From: Silene latifolia
Lineage: Eukaryota > Streptophyta > Magnoliopsida > Caryophyllales > Caryophyllaceae
Direction of reading: 5' to 3'
Assembly (NCBI RefSeq): GCF_048544455.1
Contig: NC_133526.1
Location: 9,812,001 to 9,876,000 of the forward strand
Length of the DNA: 64,000 nucleotides
Below are positions 33,861-45,140 of the stretch, piece after piece. Position 1 is the first letter of the stretch, and the number at the start of each line of letters is the position of its first letter. The notes beneath the pieces are model-generated. The model saw nothing but the letters and a program-made list of their open reading frames with translations. It did not search any database and had not been told where the DNA came from. Made by a program: the position numbers and the translations under genes.

Positions 33861-34846
33861 TATATTTTTAACCAGGAGCGGACCTAGGATTTTGGCATAA
33901 GTGGGGAACAAATTTTTTTCTAAAAATAAACCATCTTCCATTTTATAAGGCACTTTATGCATCTTTTAATTCATTTTGTATACAGGTTTAAAAAGTTGAA
34001 AAAAAAGTAATAAGCTAAATGTTAAGCGGGAAATATATCAAATCACCCTCATAAGTTATGGGGTAATTTGCACATGTTAAACTATACATCAAATTTTACA
34101 GAACGTAAATTACAACATTGAAAAATGTCTTTTTTAAGATATATAGGACATTATAATCCTCTATTAAACATTGGTTGCTAGTTGCTCAACGATTAGGATA
34201 TTAACATAATATCTTAAAGGTTGGAAGTTCAAATCTTGTTAGAAACAAATTATACACAACAGAGGTAAAAACTATATGGGCCTGTTGTCTACGGCGCAGC
34301 AGGATCTTTTGACATCTAATTGAGACCTTCTACCAACTGTGCTACATCATCTACATGCATAATGTAGAGGGATGCAGCACTTCCTTTCTGTTCGACATGC
34401 TTAATCCGCGTCTGGGCACAGCACTCGCGTTTGAAAGGATAATCTGTCATTGGCTAAACAGTTATTGAGTCATGCTATTTTAGTCATTTAACCCTACTTT
34501 TTGACTTCAAAGATAAATATTCTGAAATTCAGAGCCCTGTTTTTAACCCAAGAGTTTAGAAGAATAAGGATAGAATAACCCGCTAGATAGAGTAATAGCA
34601 CAAGCCTAAGATAGATTAAGCAAGAATGTTGGATCGAGTTGGTACTAATAGTTCCGCACGTATGCTTTGTTTCACTAGTCACTAGTCACAACTCACAAAT
34701 AATGAATGAATGGCTATTTGTGTTGGGCCTATTAATAAGACACTCTTATCTATATTGGTCGAAATTTGAAGTTCGATTGACTACAAATAGACCTGGTATA
34801 GAGATCAATCAGGGCGGGTCACATGTCTGCAACACAATCTCATTAC

Positions 34847-35053
34847 TGTAAGAAATATGTATAATTGTATTGAATGAATTATATGAATTACAATACGATG
34901 CTATTTATACAAGAGACGGAAACCCTACTCCTTGGAGCCTAAGGAAACTATTAACAAGAATATGGAAAATACAATATACACTAACTATATTTACGGAGAT
35001 ACATAATATACTATGAAGACGGAATAATATCTTTATTATTTACTTCCTTAACA
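34847..35053 (-). repeat. LTR of the truncated copia element (copy A)
   Basis: 207 bp, TGTAAGAAATATG ... CTTCCTTAACA on the plus strand, matching both LTRs of the copy B element. The 5 bp before it, 'attac', equals the target duplication of copy B. Confidence 0.9.
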
Positions 35054-38000
35054 CGCCCCCGCAAGATGGACGGTCCAGGGACAAGGCCAATCTTGGAAAG
35101 CAACAGATGAAAACGAGTACGAGGTAAAGACTTGGTTAGAGCATCAGCTAACTGATCATCGCCCGAAATGTGTTGAACACGCAGAGAACCATTTTGAACC
35201 CGCTCTCGAACAAAGTGAAACGAAAGAGCAAGGTGCTTCATACGCGAATGGAAGACGGGATTAGCGAGTAGTTAGTCGCACTAAGATTGTCGAGAAAATG
35301 ACGGAGAGGAGACGAAAGGGACACGAAGTTCCCCGCAAGAGGGATTGTAGCCAAGCAAGCTCGGTAGTAGTTGCTTTGCAATGGCACGAAACTCGATTCC
35401 GTAGAAGAGAGGGAGAGACCGTGTCTTTGTTTCTTAGAGGACCAGGACACGGCATTTCGACCAAGATAAACAACATAACCGGTGGTAGAGACGTAATCAC
35501 CTCTATCACCAGCCCAATCGGCATCACAAAGAGGCATGCAATTCGGACGAACTAGAACGATAGAGCATAACACCATTAGATATGGAACCTTTAAGATAGC
35601 GAAGAAGCCTTTTTAGAGCAAATTGAGGATGACGAGGGGATTGCATAAATTGAGCCAACTTATTGACGAGAGAAGGAGATGTCCTAAGGCGAGTGAGAGA
35701 TAGGTATTGCACCACCAATGATAGCACGATAAGTAGTAGCATTAGGGACAAAGAACCATTGTCTTTGAGAAGTAATAAATCGGAAGAGAGGCGTAGGAGC
35801 AGGCTTAGCATCGAGCATATGATGACGCTCAAGTAAATCATGAATGTACTTTTGTTGAGAAAGAAAGAGACCAGATGACGTGGGACGGACTTCAACACCA
35901 AGGAAGTAAGACAAGGGACCAAGGTCCTTAATGGAGAACCGTGAGGACATATTTGAGATAAATTGAGTGACAAAGTGGTAGAGACACGGACCAGTGACGA
36001 TGATATCGTCGACGTAAAAACCAATAAATAAAGAGGGAGGGGGAGTGCATAATGAAAAGGGATGGGTCGGCTAAGGACCCAATAAAGCCGTAGGACAACA
36101 GTACGTTTTTGAGCTCGGTGAACTGGCCCGAGGGGCCTGTTTTAAACCATAGAGAGCCTTAGACAGTTGATAGACATAAGAGGGGTGAGCGGTATCAACG
36201 AAACCATGAGGTTGCTCCATAAAGACGGACTCATTTAAATGACCTTGCAAGAAGGCATTGTTGACATCTAATTGACGAAGATGCCAACCACTAGTGACGA
36301 AGAGACAAAAGAGACGAATGGTGGTGGGTTTAACAACGGACCGAAAGTGTCGAAAAATCAATACCGGACGTTGATGAAATCCCTTGGCAACGAGCCTTGC
36401 TTTAAATTTGTCGATGGTATTGTCGGGGTTATACTTAATACGGTATACCCATTTGCATCCAATGACATTTTGGGTAGGGGAACGAGGCACAAGAGTCCAT
36501 GTTTTATTATTGGTGAGCGCATCAAATTCAATGCGGTCATAGTAGCGCGCCATCGTGTGTCAAGGAGGGCTTGTTTGGTGGTAGTTGGGATAGACATGTC
36601 GGTTAGGGTAAGGGATAGGGCATATCTGGGGTTGGGTTTTACAATGTTGTTGGACAGTCGGGTGCCATGGTTATGGCGTGGAGGAGGAGGAGGGGGAGGT
36701 GGTGGCGGGCGGGGAGGCGTGGGGGTGAAGGCGGGAGTGGCGGGGTCGTGGGAGGAGAAGTAACAGGGGAGTTTGGAGTGGCAGGGGAACGTGGAGAGGT
36801 GGGAGGAGTGAGTGGGGGTTCGGTGGTGACAGGGGATCGGGCGAGAGAGGAGGGGGTACGGGCGGGGGCGGGTGCACCATTGAGAGATGTCGAGGTCGTG
36901 TCGGTGCGTTATAGGAGGGAAAGGTTGTTTCAAAAAATCTAACATGGCGGGAGGTGTATATTTTGAGGGAGATGGGGTCGAGGCGGTGGTAGGCACTGGG
37001 GTAGCGGAGTAGCCAATGAAAATACACGGAGTAGAGCGAGGATCAAGTTTATGCGTAGTGTAAGGACGGAGCCAAGGATAGCATAAACAACCGAAGGAAC
37101 GGAGTTTGGTGTAGTTGGGCATTTGTTGGAAAAGACGCAGTAGGGAGAGTCATTTTTTTAGGGTAGGAGTGGGAAGTCTATTTATGAGGTAGGTCTGCCG
37201 TGGTGAAAGCAAAGGACCGAAGAGAGTAGGAAGTTTGGCGTGGTGAAGTAAGGAAAGACCGGGTTTGACGATGTGACGGTGTCGTCGTCAATGTCGTAAA
37301 CCGTTGTGTTCGGGGTATGAGGAGGAGAAGTTAAGTGTGAGATACCATTGTTTAAGATGTCTGGGGTGAGTTTTAAGTATTCCCCACCATTGTCGGAATA
37401 TAATCTTAAGATGGACCGATTGAAGAATTTTTCAACGAGAGCACGAAAGCGATGAAACGTAGGAGCGGTGTCAGATTTTCGTTTAAGGGGGTAGAGCCAG
37501 ATATAGCGAGTGTAGTGATCAATAAAAACAACATAATATTTGAAGCCATCGATGGAGTGCAAAGGGGATGTCCATACATCCGAGTAAATTAGATCAAGAG
37601 GAGCAGAGGAAGTAAGAGTATTAATCGAAAACGGTAATTTATGACTTTTATTAATTTCACACGAATTGCAAGGACGGGAAAAGGAAGAACAAGCTAATGA
37701 ATTTTGATGACAAATTGTATTAAAGATAGTAGTTGAAGGATGCCCAAGACGATGATGCCACGACATTGCGGAAGAGGCAAGACCGAGATGAGCTTGTGGA
37801 GTGAGCGGCGTCCATTCGTAGATGCCAGAGCTAAGTGGTCCGTGGAGGAGTGGTGGAGTCTGGTTGGGTACCTTTAGAGAAAAAGAGTTAGCAGAGAATT
37901 CAAATAAGATATCGTTGTCTTTGCAAAGTTGGGAAATAGAGATAATTTTGCGAGAAATAGACGGAACATATAATACATTATTAAAAAACAGAGAGAAAGA

Positions 38001-38888
38001 AGAGGAAATTGGAATAGAAAAGGAACCTATATGAGAGATGGGTAGGAAGAACCATCACCAATGATTAATTCATCGATCTGCCGTCATAAGGACGATGAAG
38101 CGATAGGAGGGAAAGGTCATCGGTGATGTGATGAGTTGCGCCACCGTCAAGGAGGTAAGTAGCAGCCGGGACCGAGAGGAAGAAGCAGCGGGCGGTGTGT
38201 GCTTGTGGACGAGGTTGGCGAGGACGGGGTGGGGGTTGAGGGAACTGAGTGTTGGGGAAGAGCTTTTTGAAGTCGGCACAATTAGATAAGTAGTGCCCAG
38301 GGTGTCGACACCATTGACAGGTGCCTTTGAAGGGGTTAGTAGTGGTGGGTGTGGTGGGTGTAGTGGGTGTGGGTAGGAGGCCAGGTGCTCGAGATGGAGG
38401 AGGTGAGTTACGGTGATAGTTGGGGCGGTATGAGGTGGCGTGAACAGAGGCAGGGAGGGTGGGAGTGGGCAGGTGAGGAAGGTTGAGTTCATGGTTCAAG
38501 AGTTTTTCATGGAGGGCTTCTAGGGTAATCGGGTCATCGCGAGCTCGGACTCCGTCAATAACAGGTTGGTAGGTTTTGTAGTCAAGGCCTTTGAGGACCC
38601 TGTCAACAATATCTTCATTGTCCAACGTTTTGCCGAGGAGAGCAAGGTCCGTGACACAAGTCGTAATGTCTTGCATATATTCGGCAATGGAACGATCTCC
38701 TTTGGAGAGACTGTCAAACCGATTTTTCAGTTGGAGGAGGTGACCCCGTGAGGGATTGGCATAGGTTTTCGCAAGGAGATTCCAAACCTCACGAGAGGTA
38801 GTAGCTTTGAGGACAAGGGGAGAGATGGAGGGGTGTAAAGTACCAAGCAAAGCACCCTTGAGGAGGCTATCTTGACGCTTCCAAGAGG
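34847..38888 (-). mobile_element. Ty1/copia element, copy A, cut by the duplication junction
   Basis: It has one LTR at 34847-35053 (the 3' LTR on the minus strand), then RNase H, reverse transcriptase, integrase, protease and most of gag toward higher coordinates, ending inside gag at 38888 where the duplication junction lies. The start of gag, PBS and second LTR are absent. It corresponds to the whole element at 57848-62386. It is broken, with many small differences from copy B. Confidence 0.9.
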
Positions 38889-38959
38889 TTGTTACAGTAC
38901 TTTTGATCTTATGTTAATGGAACACGGTTGTGAGAGGTTGTTACAGTACTTTTGATCTT
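38884..38959. other. Tandem-duplication junction with templated repeat
   Basis: Copia sequence '...cttccaagagg' runs into LTR-element sequence 'agaggttgttacagtac'; 'agagg' (38884-38888) is shared by both sources. After 22 more bases matching 15919-15940, the sequence jumps back to match 15892 onward from 38911, so the 27-bp stretch 15914-15940 appears twice (38884-38910 and 38933-38959). The second jump shares 'tt'. Confidence 0.9.
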
Positions 38960-41384
38960 GTTCTAGATAAGGCTTTAGTGGACATGGTAATGGCAAGTGA
39001 TTCGTAAAGCATGTGTGGCAATGACCTGAAAGATACAGTGGTTTATAATCCTTGGTTGAGACAAGTGAGGGTAGGGGGTGTTGGGGGAATTAGTGTCATA
39101 TTAAGTTATGTATGAGTTTTGCGGTAATGAAGGAAAGAACTTGAGGATCTAGTGTGAGTGTACGTAACAAGTGTGGATCGTGAGTTATGCTTTTGATGAT
39201 GGGAGTTTTATATAGTTTATATAGAGAGGTATGTCATGTTGCGGTAATGTGGAAAAGTTGAAGTTTTGGGTTAAGCTAAAGATTTTGAGGTATAGGTTAG
39301 GTGGTGTGACGAGTGAATTGAAGTATGAGAATTGTTTAAGTAAGAGAGCCTTGGATACATGCATGGCGAGTGTTTAGAGTATAGGTGGTTATCTATGACA
39401 TGTGATGATGATGAGAATAATGAGAAGATATAACTAAGGATATAGTATTAGTAGGTTACGAGGACGTAACATTTATCTTAAGAGGAGTAGGATGCGATAA
39501 AAGAGATTTTGATGGTAGTACATATGGTAGTATGTTTGGAAGTGGAGTGTTGGTGTAGCATAAAGGACTGTTTCATTAAAGGTCATGGTCGTGCTTGTAA
39601 CTAGTAGTGTGATTGGATGATGAGGTTATGAGTGTGAGTAAACTTCGAGGACGAAGTTCCTTTTAAGGGAGGTAGAATGTAACATTCCGTTTGATGTCTA
39701 TGAGTGTCTTGGTATTGGATTTGATAGTGGATGATATTATGGAGCTAGCAGCGTTAGAGGATGGTAGTTGGTTATGTATGGAGTTGGTGTCGTGAGGGAT
39801 ATATATGTGGTAGATACGATATCGTGAGTCATGTTGTGGAAGTAAACATAGTTGGTGGAGTGGGTGTTAAGAGTTCATGTTCTATGTTCGGTCGAGTTCT
39901 TGAGTTCTTAGCTAAGTTGTTGTGTCTTGGTCGAGTTAGTACGGTTGTTTTTATGTATGGGTTGAACTTCGGGGACGAAGTTCTTTTTAAGGAGGGAAGA
40001 CTGTAATACTCCGTATTTATAATTCTTGGAGTACTCTATCGAGTAGGCCTTACTCTGTCGAGTAAGGGAGTTTTGCGAAATAAAATAGTTTCTGACCTGT
40101 TGGGTACTCGATCGAGTAACTAGGGTACTCGATCGAGTAAGGGGGTACTCGATCGAGTAGCCTTGGGTACTCGATCGAGTAGCCGGTTTACGGGGAGTTT
40201 TTCTCGGGTTTTGTTAATTATGCGATTAAGATATATAACCTTCCGTCATTGTTTCTAAATCACTTTTGCAAAACTTAATTTACTGTTTAAGAGAGAAGGC
40301 AAGTATGTTCTTAATCCTAATCGCATTGTTGACAAATCCCGGAGCTTGAGAGGTCGGATTCGATCGTTCTTTATACCTTTGTGATCCTTGCGTCGAGGGT
40401 AAGATCTGCATACCAATTTTATAGTATTTCGTCAAGTTTCGTTAAACCCTAATTTTGGGATTGGGGGTTTTTATGATTTGTTACGGTTAGATTGTGATTA
40501 TGTGATTATGTGATAGGAGAAGGATTTGTAAAGGAGAGGTTTTGAGACAAATTTGCTAGATCGTCGATGATTGTGTTGCTTTCCAAGTAGGATTTCTACT
40601 CGATTAGTCCCATAATGGGATGATTGTTGATGTGTTGAGATTGATTGTTTGATATAGTAATTTTATTGTGACTAGTGATTGTGATTGTACACGTTGATAG
40701 ATTCGACGGTTGTTGATATTGTGATTGTGATTGGTTGCCTATGGTTCTCGAGATGCGTTCTCGGGTGAGTGGAGTCACTTGCGGGAGTGGCTTCACGCCC
40801 TAGTTTCGCCCTCCGTGGAACCCGCCACGGAAGGGGATGTGCACATTAATGGGACAGGTTATCGCTCGGTATGATGAGCGGAGATTTGGTGGGTACGGTG
40901 CGGTCCCCCACTGGCAAAATGGGTCCAAAGGGCGATCGATGATTGAGATGATTGAGTTGGTTGGTTGTGTATGTGTGACTGTTAAGCCCTGCTTTATCTT
41001 ATTGTATATATATATATAGTGAATTGTGTGATTAGTATTGACCCCGTTTAAATGTTTTAAAAACTGTGGTGATCCATTCGGGGTGGTGAGCGAAGTGCTT
41101 AGCGGTATATCTTGGATACGCGGGATCTAGTCGGGGATGGAGTCATCACGTATCGTAGTCTTTAGTTTTCCGTTGTGTTTGTTAGGATAGTTCCTTTCGG
41201 TTGGTTTATAGTTTGAGAGCGATTGTATTTTGCTTACGATTGGTTTTGTTATGTAATCACTTAACTTGTTTAATAAAGTATGTTTCTTCATTGTCTTATG
41301 ATTATCATGCCTCGGTAACCGAGATGGTAGCATCCTTATACCCGAGTGGTCCTGGTAAGGCACTTGGAGTATGGTGGTGTTACA
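38889..41384 (+). mobile_element. 3' part of the non-autonomous LTR element, copy B
   Basis: Holds the last ~1.1 kb of the element interior, including the doubled purine-tract zone (about 39643-40001), and the right LTR at 40002-41384 (1383 bp, palindrome array at 40105-40181). It is followed by 'tgggc' (41385-41389) and LINE sequence, as in copy A. The left LTR and most of the interior are absent because the duplication began inside the element. Confidence 0.93.
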
Positions 41385-41389
41385 TGGGC

Positions 41390-42068
41390 AAAGTGGATAC
41401 TTGGTACCAAGGGTTACTCATCGATCAAGGGTATGAGTTCTTTGAGAAACAAATTCCGTGAGTATGGTGTGGGCTAGCCATATATGGAATAATTGGTGCA
41501 TTCCCAAGCATCAATTTGTTGGATGGTTGATTCAAATGAATGCCTTGCAACTGAAGGGAAAACTCTTTCATCTGGGCAATGTGAGTGATGATCTTTGTGT
41601 GTTGTGCTCTAATGCTTCTGAAACTGTGGATCACTTATTTCAGGAATGTGAGTATAGCAGAAGGCTTCTGGATTTGTGTGCCCAGAAGTGTGGATTGGTG
41701 CTGCCTAATACCAATATTATCATGTGGATTGGGCAATGCTCAGCTTCAAAGACTAAAAAAGGAGTGTTGTTAGCTTTTCTGCAATCTACCTTTTATCAAA
41801 TCTGGATGCAGAGGAACAAAGCTAGAGTTGAGGGATGCATTCTTCGACCTGAACTAGTGTTCAAGCAGCTAATCAGGGAGATGAATGTATGGTTGAAGGC
41901 TAAAACAGAAGTGGCTATGGATAGTAGAGATAGAGTATGGTTTAATAGTCTTCAAATGTAATGGTTATATCCGATGGGATATTTAAACTGTTTGTATATA
42001 AATTGTAGCTTGTAATAGCTGTTTGTGCTTAATGAAATTTGTACCTTTCACCAAGAAAATAAAATAAA
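41390..42068 (+). mobile_element. L1-type LINE 3' fragment, copy B
   Basis: An open frame runs from about 41458 to the stop at 41959-41961 and reads cleanly through the reverse-transcriptase-associated zinc-binding domain (LCVLCSNASETVDHLFQEC) to the natural end (...DRVWFNSLQM). It then enters a 3' tail ending in A-rich sequence near 42068. Copy A of the same segment (18387-19058) loses this frame. No reverse transcriptase core is present, so the fragment is inactive. Confidence 0.85.
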
Positions 42069-42562
42069 CGAGGCCTAAGTAAAATAAAGGCATAATTTAG
42101 CAATTCCGTTTTAATATTGTCAGATTGTCAGTCCATTCATGTCATCCATATTGACTATAAACCGCTTAATTTAGCAAAGATATTGAAAATGATATATAGA
42201 GACTTTGACCTTCTAGAGATCGATGCCTTCATTAGTTCTTATTCAGCAAAGCCAGCAAGGGTTGCTCATGCTGAATAGCTGATGGCAAGAAAAGTCTTCA
42301 AATTAATAATCTAAAATTTCGAAACCAAAGGCCATTCCTTCATTCTTAGTACACACCGTCATGGACTGATTAATCATCAAATAAAAGCAATTAATTTTTT
42401 GTCAGCATTTCTATTTTAAAAAAACTAATTTTGTATTGAGTTTCATGTCGACGATCACACATTCCCTACAATTCAATCGTTTTAATACAATTTAAACAAT
42501 ATTCCGTAGGTAAACGATTAACGAAGAAAAGGATGAGATGAACAACCACCACATCAAACCCG

Positions 42563-42806
42563 TTTGGTTAAGATATATTTATAAGTAAGATGATAATTTG
42601 TGATATTAAGATAAAGTGTGTCTTACTTAAGAAAGTAATATTCGTCTTAAAATTAAAACCGGCCAAACAATAATTTGATGTAAAATATATGAAATGCACT
42701 TAGATAAATAGAGACGAGCTTTTGTTATTCTCCAGACAATTTTTTGTCTCACATAATCTATTTAAAACGTTTTAATTTTAAGATGGAAATATTCGTCTTA
42801 ACCAAA
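42563..42806. mobile_element. MITE-like element upstream of PR-10, copy B
   Basis: Counterpart of 19553-19799, with the same 10-bp terminal inverted repeat. The right end here reads 'attcgtcttaacc', extending the inverted match with the left end further than copy A does. Confidence 0.5.
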
Positions 42807-42934
42807 AATTTGTGATTCCATAAGATAACCTCTTCATATACGTGTTTCAAATTAATTCAATATTAAGAAGTCCACTATATTTGACCTGATGATAATGATG
42901 CATGGTAATTTACTTACTACTTGTGGAATTGTAC

Positions 42935-42942
42935 TATAAATA
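42935..42942 (+). promoter_or_regulatory. TATA box of PR-10 copy B
   Basis: 'tataaata' 109 bp upstream of the ATG, in the same context as copy A; the visible proximal promoter is unchanged. Confidence 0.75.
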
Positions 42943-43050
42943 TGAGACCAAAATGCAAACATTTGTATCAACCTCCTTCATTTCACTAGCAATCCTCAAT
43001 TCAAACATCTTATATTATTTCTTCATTTAGCCTCTTAACAAAAATCGATA

Positions 43051-43536
43051 ATGGGAGTTTCAACACACACAATGGTCGACTGCACCAGCCCTGTGGCCGC
43101 GGCTAGGTTGTTTAATGCTTTCTGCATTGATAACCATAATTTCATGCCAAAAGCATTACCCAATTTTGTGAAAAGTGTAGACGTTGTTCATGGTGAACCT
43201 GGCACGGTTGGGTCTGTCAGACAACTCAACTTTCCTGAAGGGAAGCCCTTCAAGTACGCAAAAAACAGAGTGGATGAAATTGATGCAGGAAAGTTCTACT
43301 GCAAGTACACCACCATTGAAGGCGATGTCCTTCGTGAAAACATAGAATATGTAGTTCACGAGACAACCTTCGAGCCATCAGGGAACGGGACTCATTACAC
43401 GATGGTGACAAACTACCACACAAAGGGAGATTTTGTGGTTACTGATGAACACGTCGCAGCTGGAAAACAGAATATCAAGAAGATGTTCGACACTGCTTCC
43501 GAATACCTCGCTGCCAATCCTCATCTATATGCTTGA
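43051..43536 (+). CDS. PR-10 / Bet v 1 family protein, copy B
   Basis: 161 residues, with a predicted protein identical to the gene at 20044-20529 (same glycine-rich loop, NYHTKGDF block and C-terminal helix), also intronless and with its own TATA box and poly(A) signal. Nothing in the sequence suggests loss of function, so both copies could be expressed. The 3' flank diverges from copy A about 240 bp after the stop codon, while the coding part shows no difference by eye. Confidence 0.93.
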   Translation: MGVSTHTMVDCTSPVAAARLFNAFCIDNHNFMPKALPNFVKSVDVVHGEPGTVGSVRQLNFPEGKPFKYAKNRVDEIDAGKFYCKYTTIEGDVLRENIEYVVHETTFEPSGNGTHYTMVTNYHTKGDFVVTDEHVAAGKQNIKKMFDTASEYLAANPHLYA

Positions 43537-43698
43537 ATTTTGAATTTGTGTGTGATTAATCAAGGATATGATATGGTTGCTATAGAGAATAAGATTTGAA
43601 TTGATTTTTATGCGTGTGTTTTGTTGCTTTTGTAACCCAAAATATTGGGTTCTCTTTATATGGTGTTTTGTTTCATTTTCAATTTTTGTTCACTTGAG

Positions 43699-43704
43699 AA
43701 TAAA
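43699..43704 (+). terminator. Poly(A) signal of PR-10 copy B
   Basis: 'aataaa' in the same position relative to the stop codon as in copy A. Confidence 0.5.
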
Positions 43705-45140
43705 ATGTTTCATTATAATAAATGACACTATTTGTGAGTTTCGCTTTACTTTTACCGATTATGTATGTGAAAATACAGCTAGTCTTGCTATAGACCGATA
43801 TATCCGTCTATAGTTAAAGACGGCTCAAATAACTTGAAAGCGGTGACATTTTTGGTCAATTTATTACACCATTTAGGGACAAATAATACCATCTTGATCG
43901 GCCTATCTATGGACTTAGGTTTTTCGAGAGTACTTGTTTTCGAGTCCTTTTCCGCCCGAAATACCTATACTTTTCTCAATAATAACACCCCTCACCTTTT
44001 CATTTTTTCTAAGGTACCCTTCTTTTAAAAAAAATGATGCCGTGACAGATTGAGTCATGGCTAATAAGAGCTCAAAAAACTCACAACAACAACAAAAACA
44101 TCGTGAGCCTTTTAATTCCAAACTAATTTATGTCGACTAACATAAATCGTCCTTAGAATCGCGTGCATGGTGAACATACACATCAAAATAAGAACAAAAT
44201 AGAAAAGGAAAAATGAAAAACAAAAGGGAGAAAGAAACATAATACAAAAGTCAAGGTAAACTTATAGTTTTAAAATCGTCCAATTTCTTTTATAAAAACT
44301 TTAAACTTTTATAAAAACTTAAAATTTAAGTCGAGAATAAAGATTTGAAAATGTAAGAAATTTAAGGTCCTAACACCTTAAAAGTGAACTGAAAAAAAAT
44401 CAAATCAAAGTTCTCAAAGAGACAATGTATAAAGGGTAACCATTGAGAAAATCCCTCCATCATTTAAATTTTATTTTAGTTGAAGAGACATTCTTTAAAT
44501 TGAGATCCACATAATCATCAACTAAATTTTGGGAGATATTTTAATCCACTACATCTAAAACTTTCTTCAGTCAAGTTGTTAGTACTTTTAGTTACTCTAC
44601 TAGTGTGGATCCCTCAGTTTTTAGATTGTGATGTTAATGATGTATAGAGAAATTAGTTTAGTAATTAAACTAAGTGTACAATTAATAATGAGTACTACAC
44701 TGAGCCAGTTCAGGGTCGATCCCTCAGTTTTTAGATTATGATGTTAATGATCTTGGCCGACAACGGACTGGTTCAGGGTTAAAGAGGCCTGTCTGGCCCA
44801 AATCTACCAGACCAAACAAAACCCTGCGCGTGACCACTCTAGGCCGTATGGGGAAAGAAAATGGGTACCAGATTACAGCGGAATCTCTTTGAACTCCTTG
44901 TAGCCATAACAAGCAAGAGTGGGGAAAAAATATAAAACATCGTTACTGTTATGTCAAAAGGTAATAATTTGCAACACTTGCGATACACAAGGTAATAATT
45001 TGCAAGAAGATAGTAACAGACAATCAACACCAACAAATCGGTATTGGATGATTTTCGTATGGTTCAGACTAAACAAAAGTGGCTTCTGCTGTAATTGCTA
45101 TCACTTGTCAGATTCTTCAAATATTTAGATTTTGAATAAT
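43705..45140. other. Convergent intergenic region between PR-10 and ThrRS, copy B
   Basis: No gene is seen. The part at about 43,775-44,390 is the counterpart of the divergent patch in copy A; the remainder is almost identical to copy A. Confidence 0.55.

Larger units (their letters stand above)
32205..34846. other. ThrRS upstream / intergenic region, copy A
   Basis: No gene is seen. It contains the ThrRS 5' UTR and promoter (no clear TATA box), a MITE-like element at 32489-32663, a TTA microsatellite near 33346-33361, a Helitron 3' end at 33833-33860 and, near 33,875-34,260, a decayed dispersed repeat that includes a tRNA B-box-like 'gaagttcaaatc'. Confidence 0.55.
15892..38888. repeat. ~23-kb tandem duplication, copy A
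   Basis: This segment recurs in the same orientation at 38911-61884. It contains the 3' part of the non-autonomous LTR element, the LINE 3' end, a PR-10 gene, the ThrRS gene, intergenic repeats and most of a copia element. The coordinate offset between copies is 23,019 at the left end, 23,007 at the PR-10 gene, 23,005 to 23,001 through ThrRS, and about 22,996 at the right end, so only small indels separate them. Confidence 0.97.

Noticed and set aside
34170-34250. tRNA-like stretch with a B-box-like 'gaagttcaaatc'
   Set aside because: No complete cloverleaf can be drawn by eye and the A-box region is poor. At best it is a tRNA-derived repeat relic.
36358-37122. Long Pro-rich open frame (minus) and Gly-rich frame (plus, 36272-36942) and their relatives at 59386-60034
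   Set aside because: They are alternative-frame and antisense readings of the Pro/Thr-rich integrase C-terminal region of the copia element.
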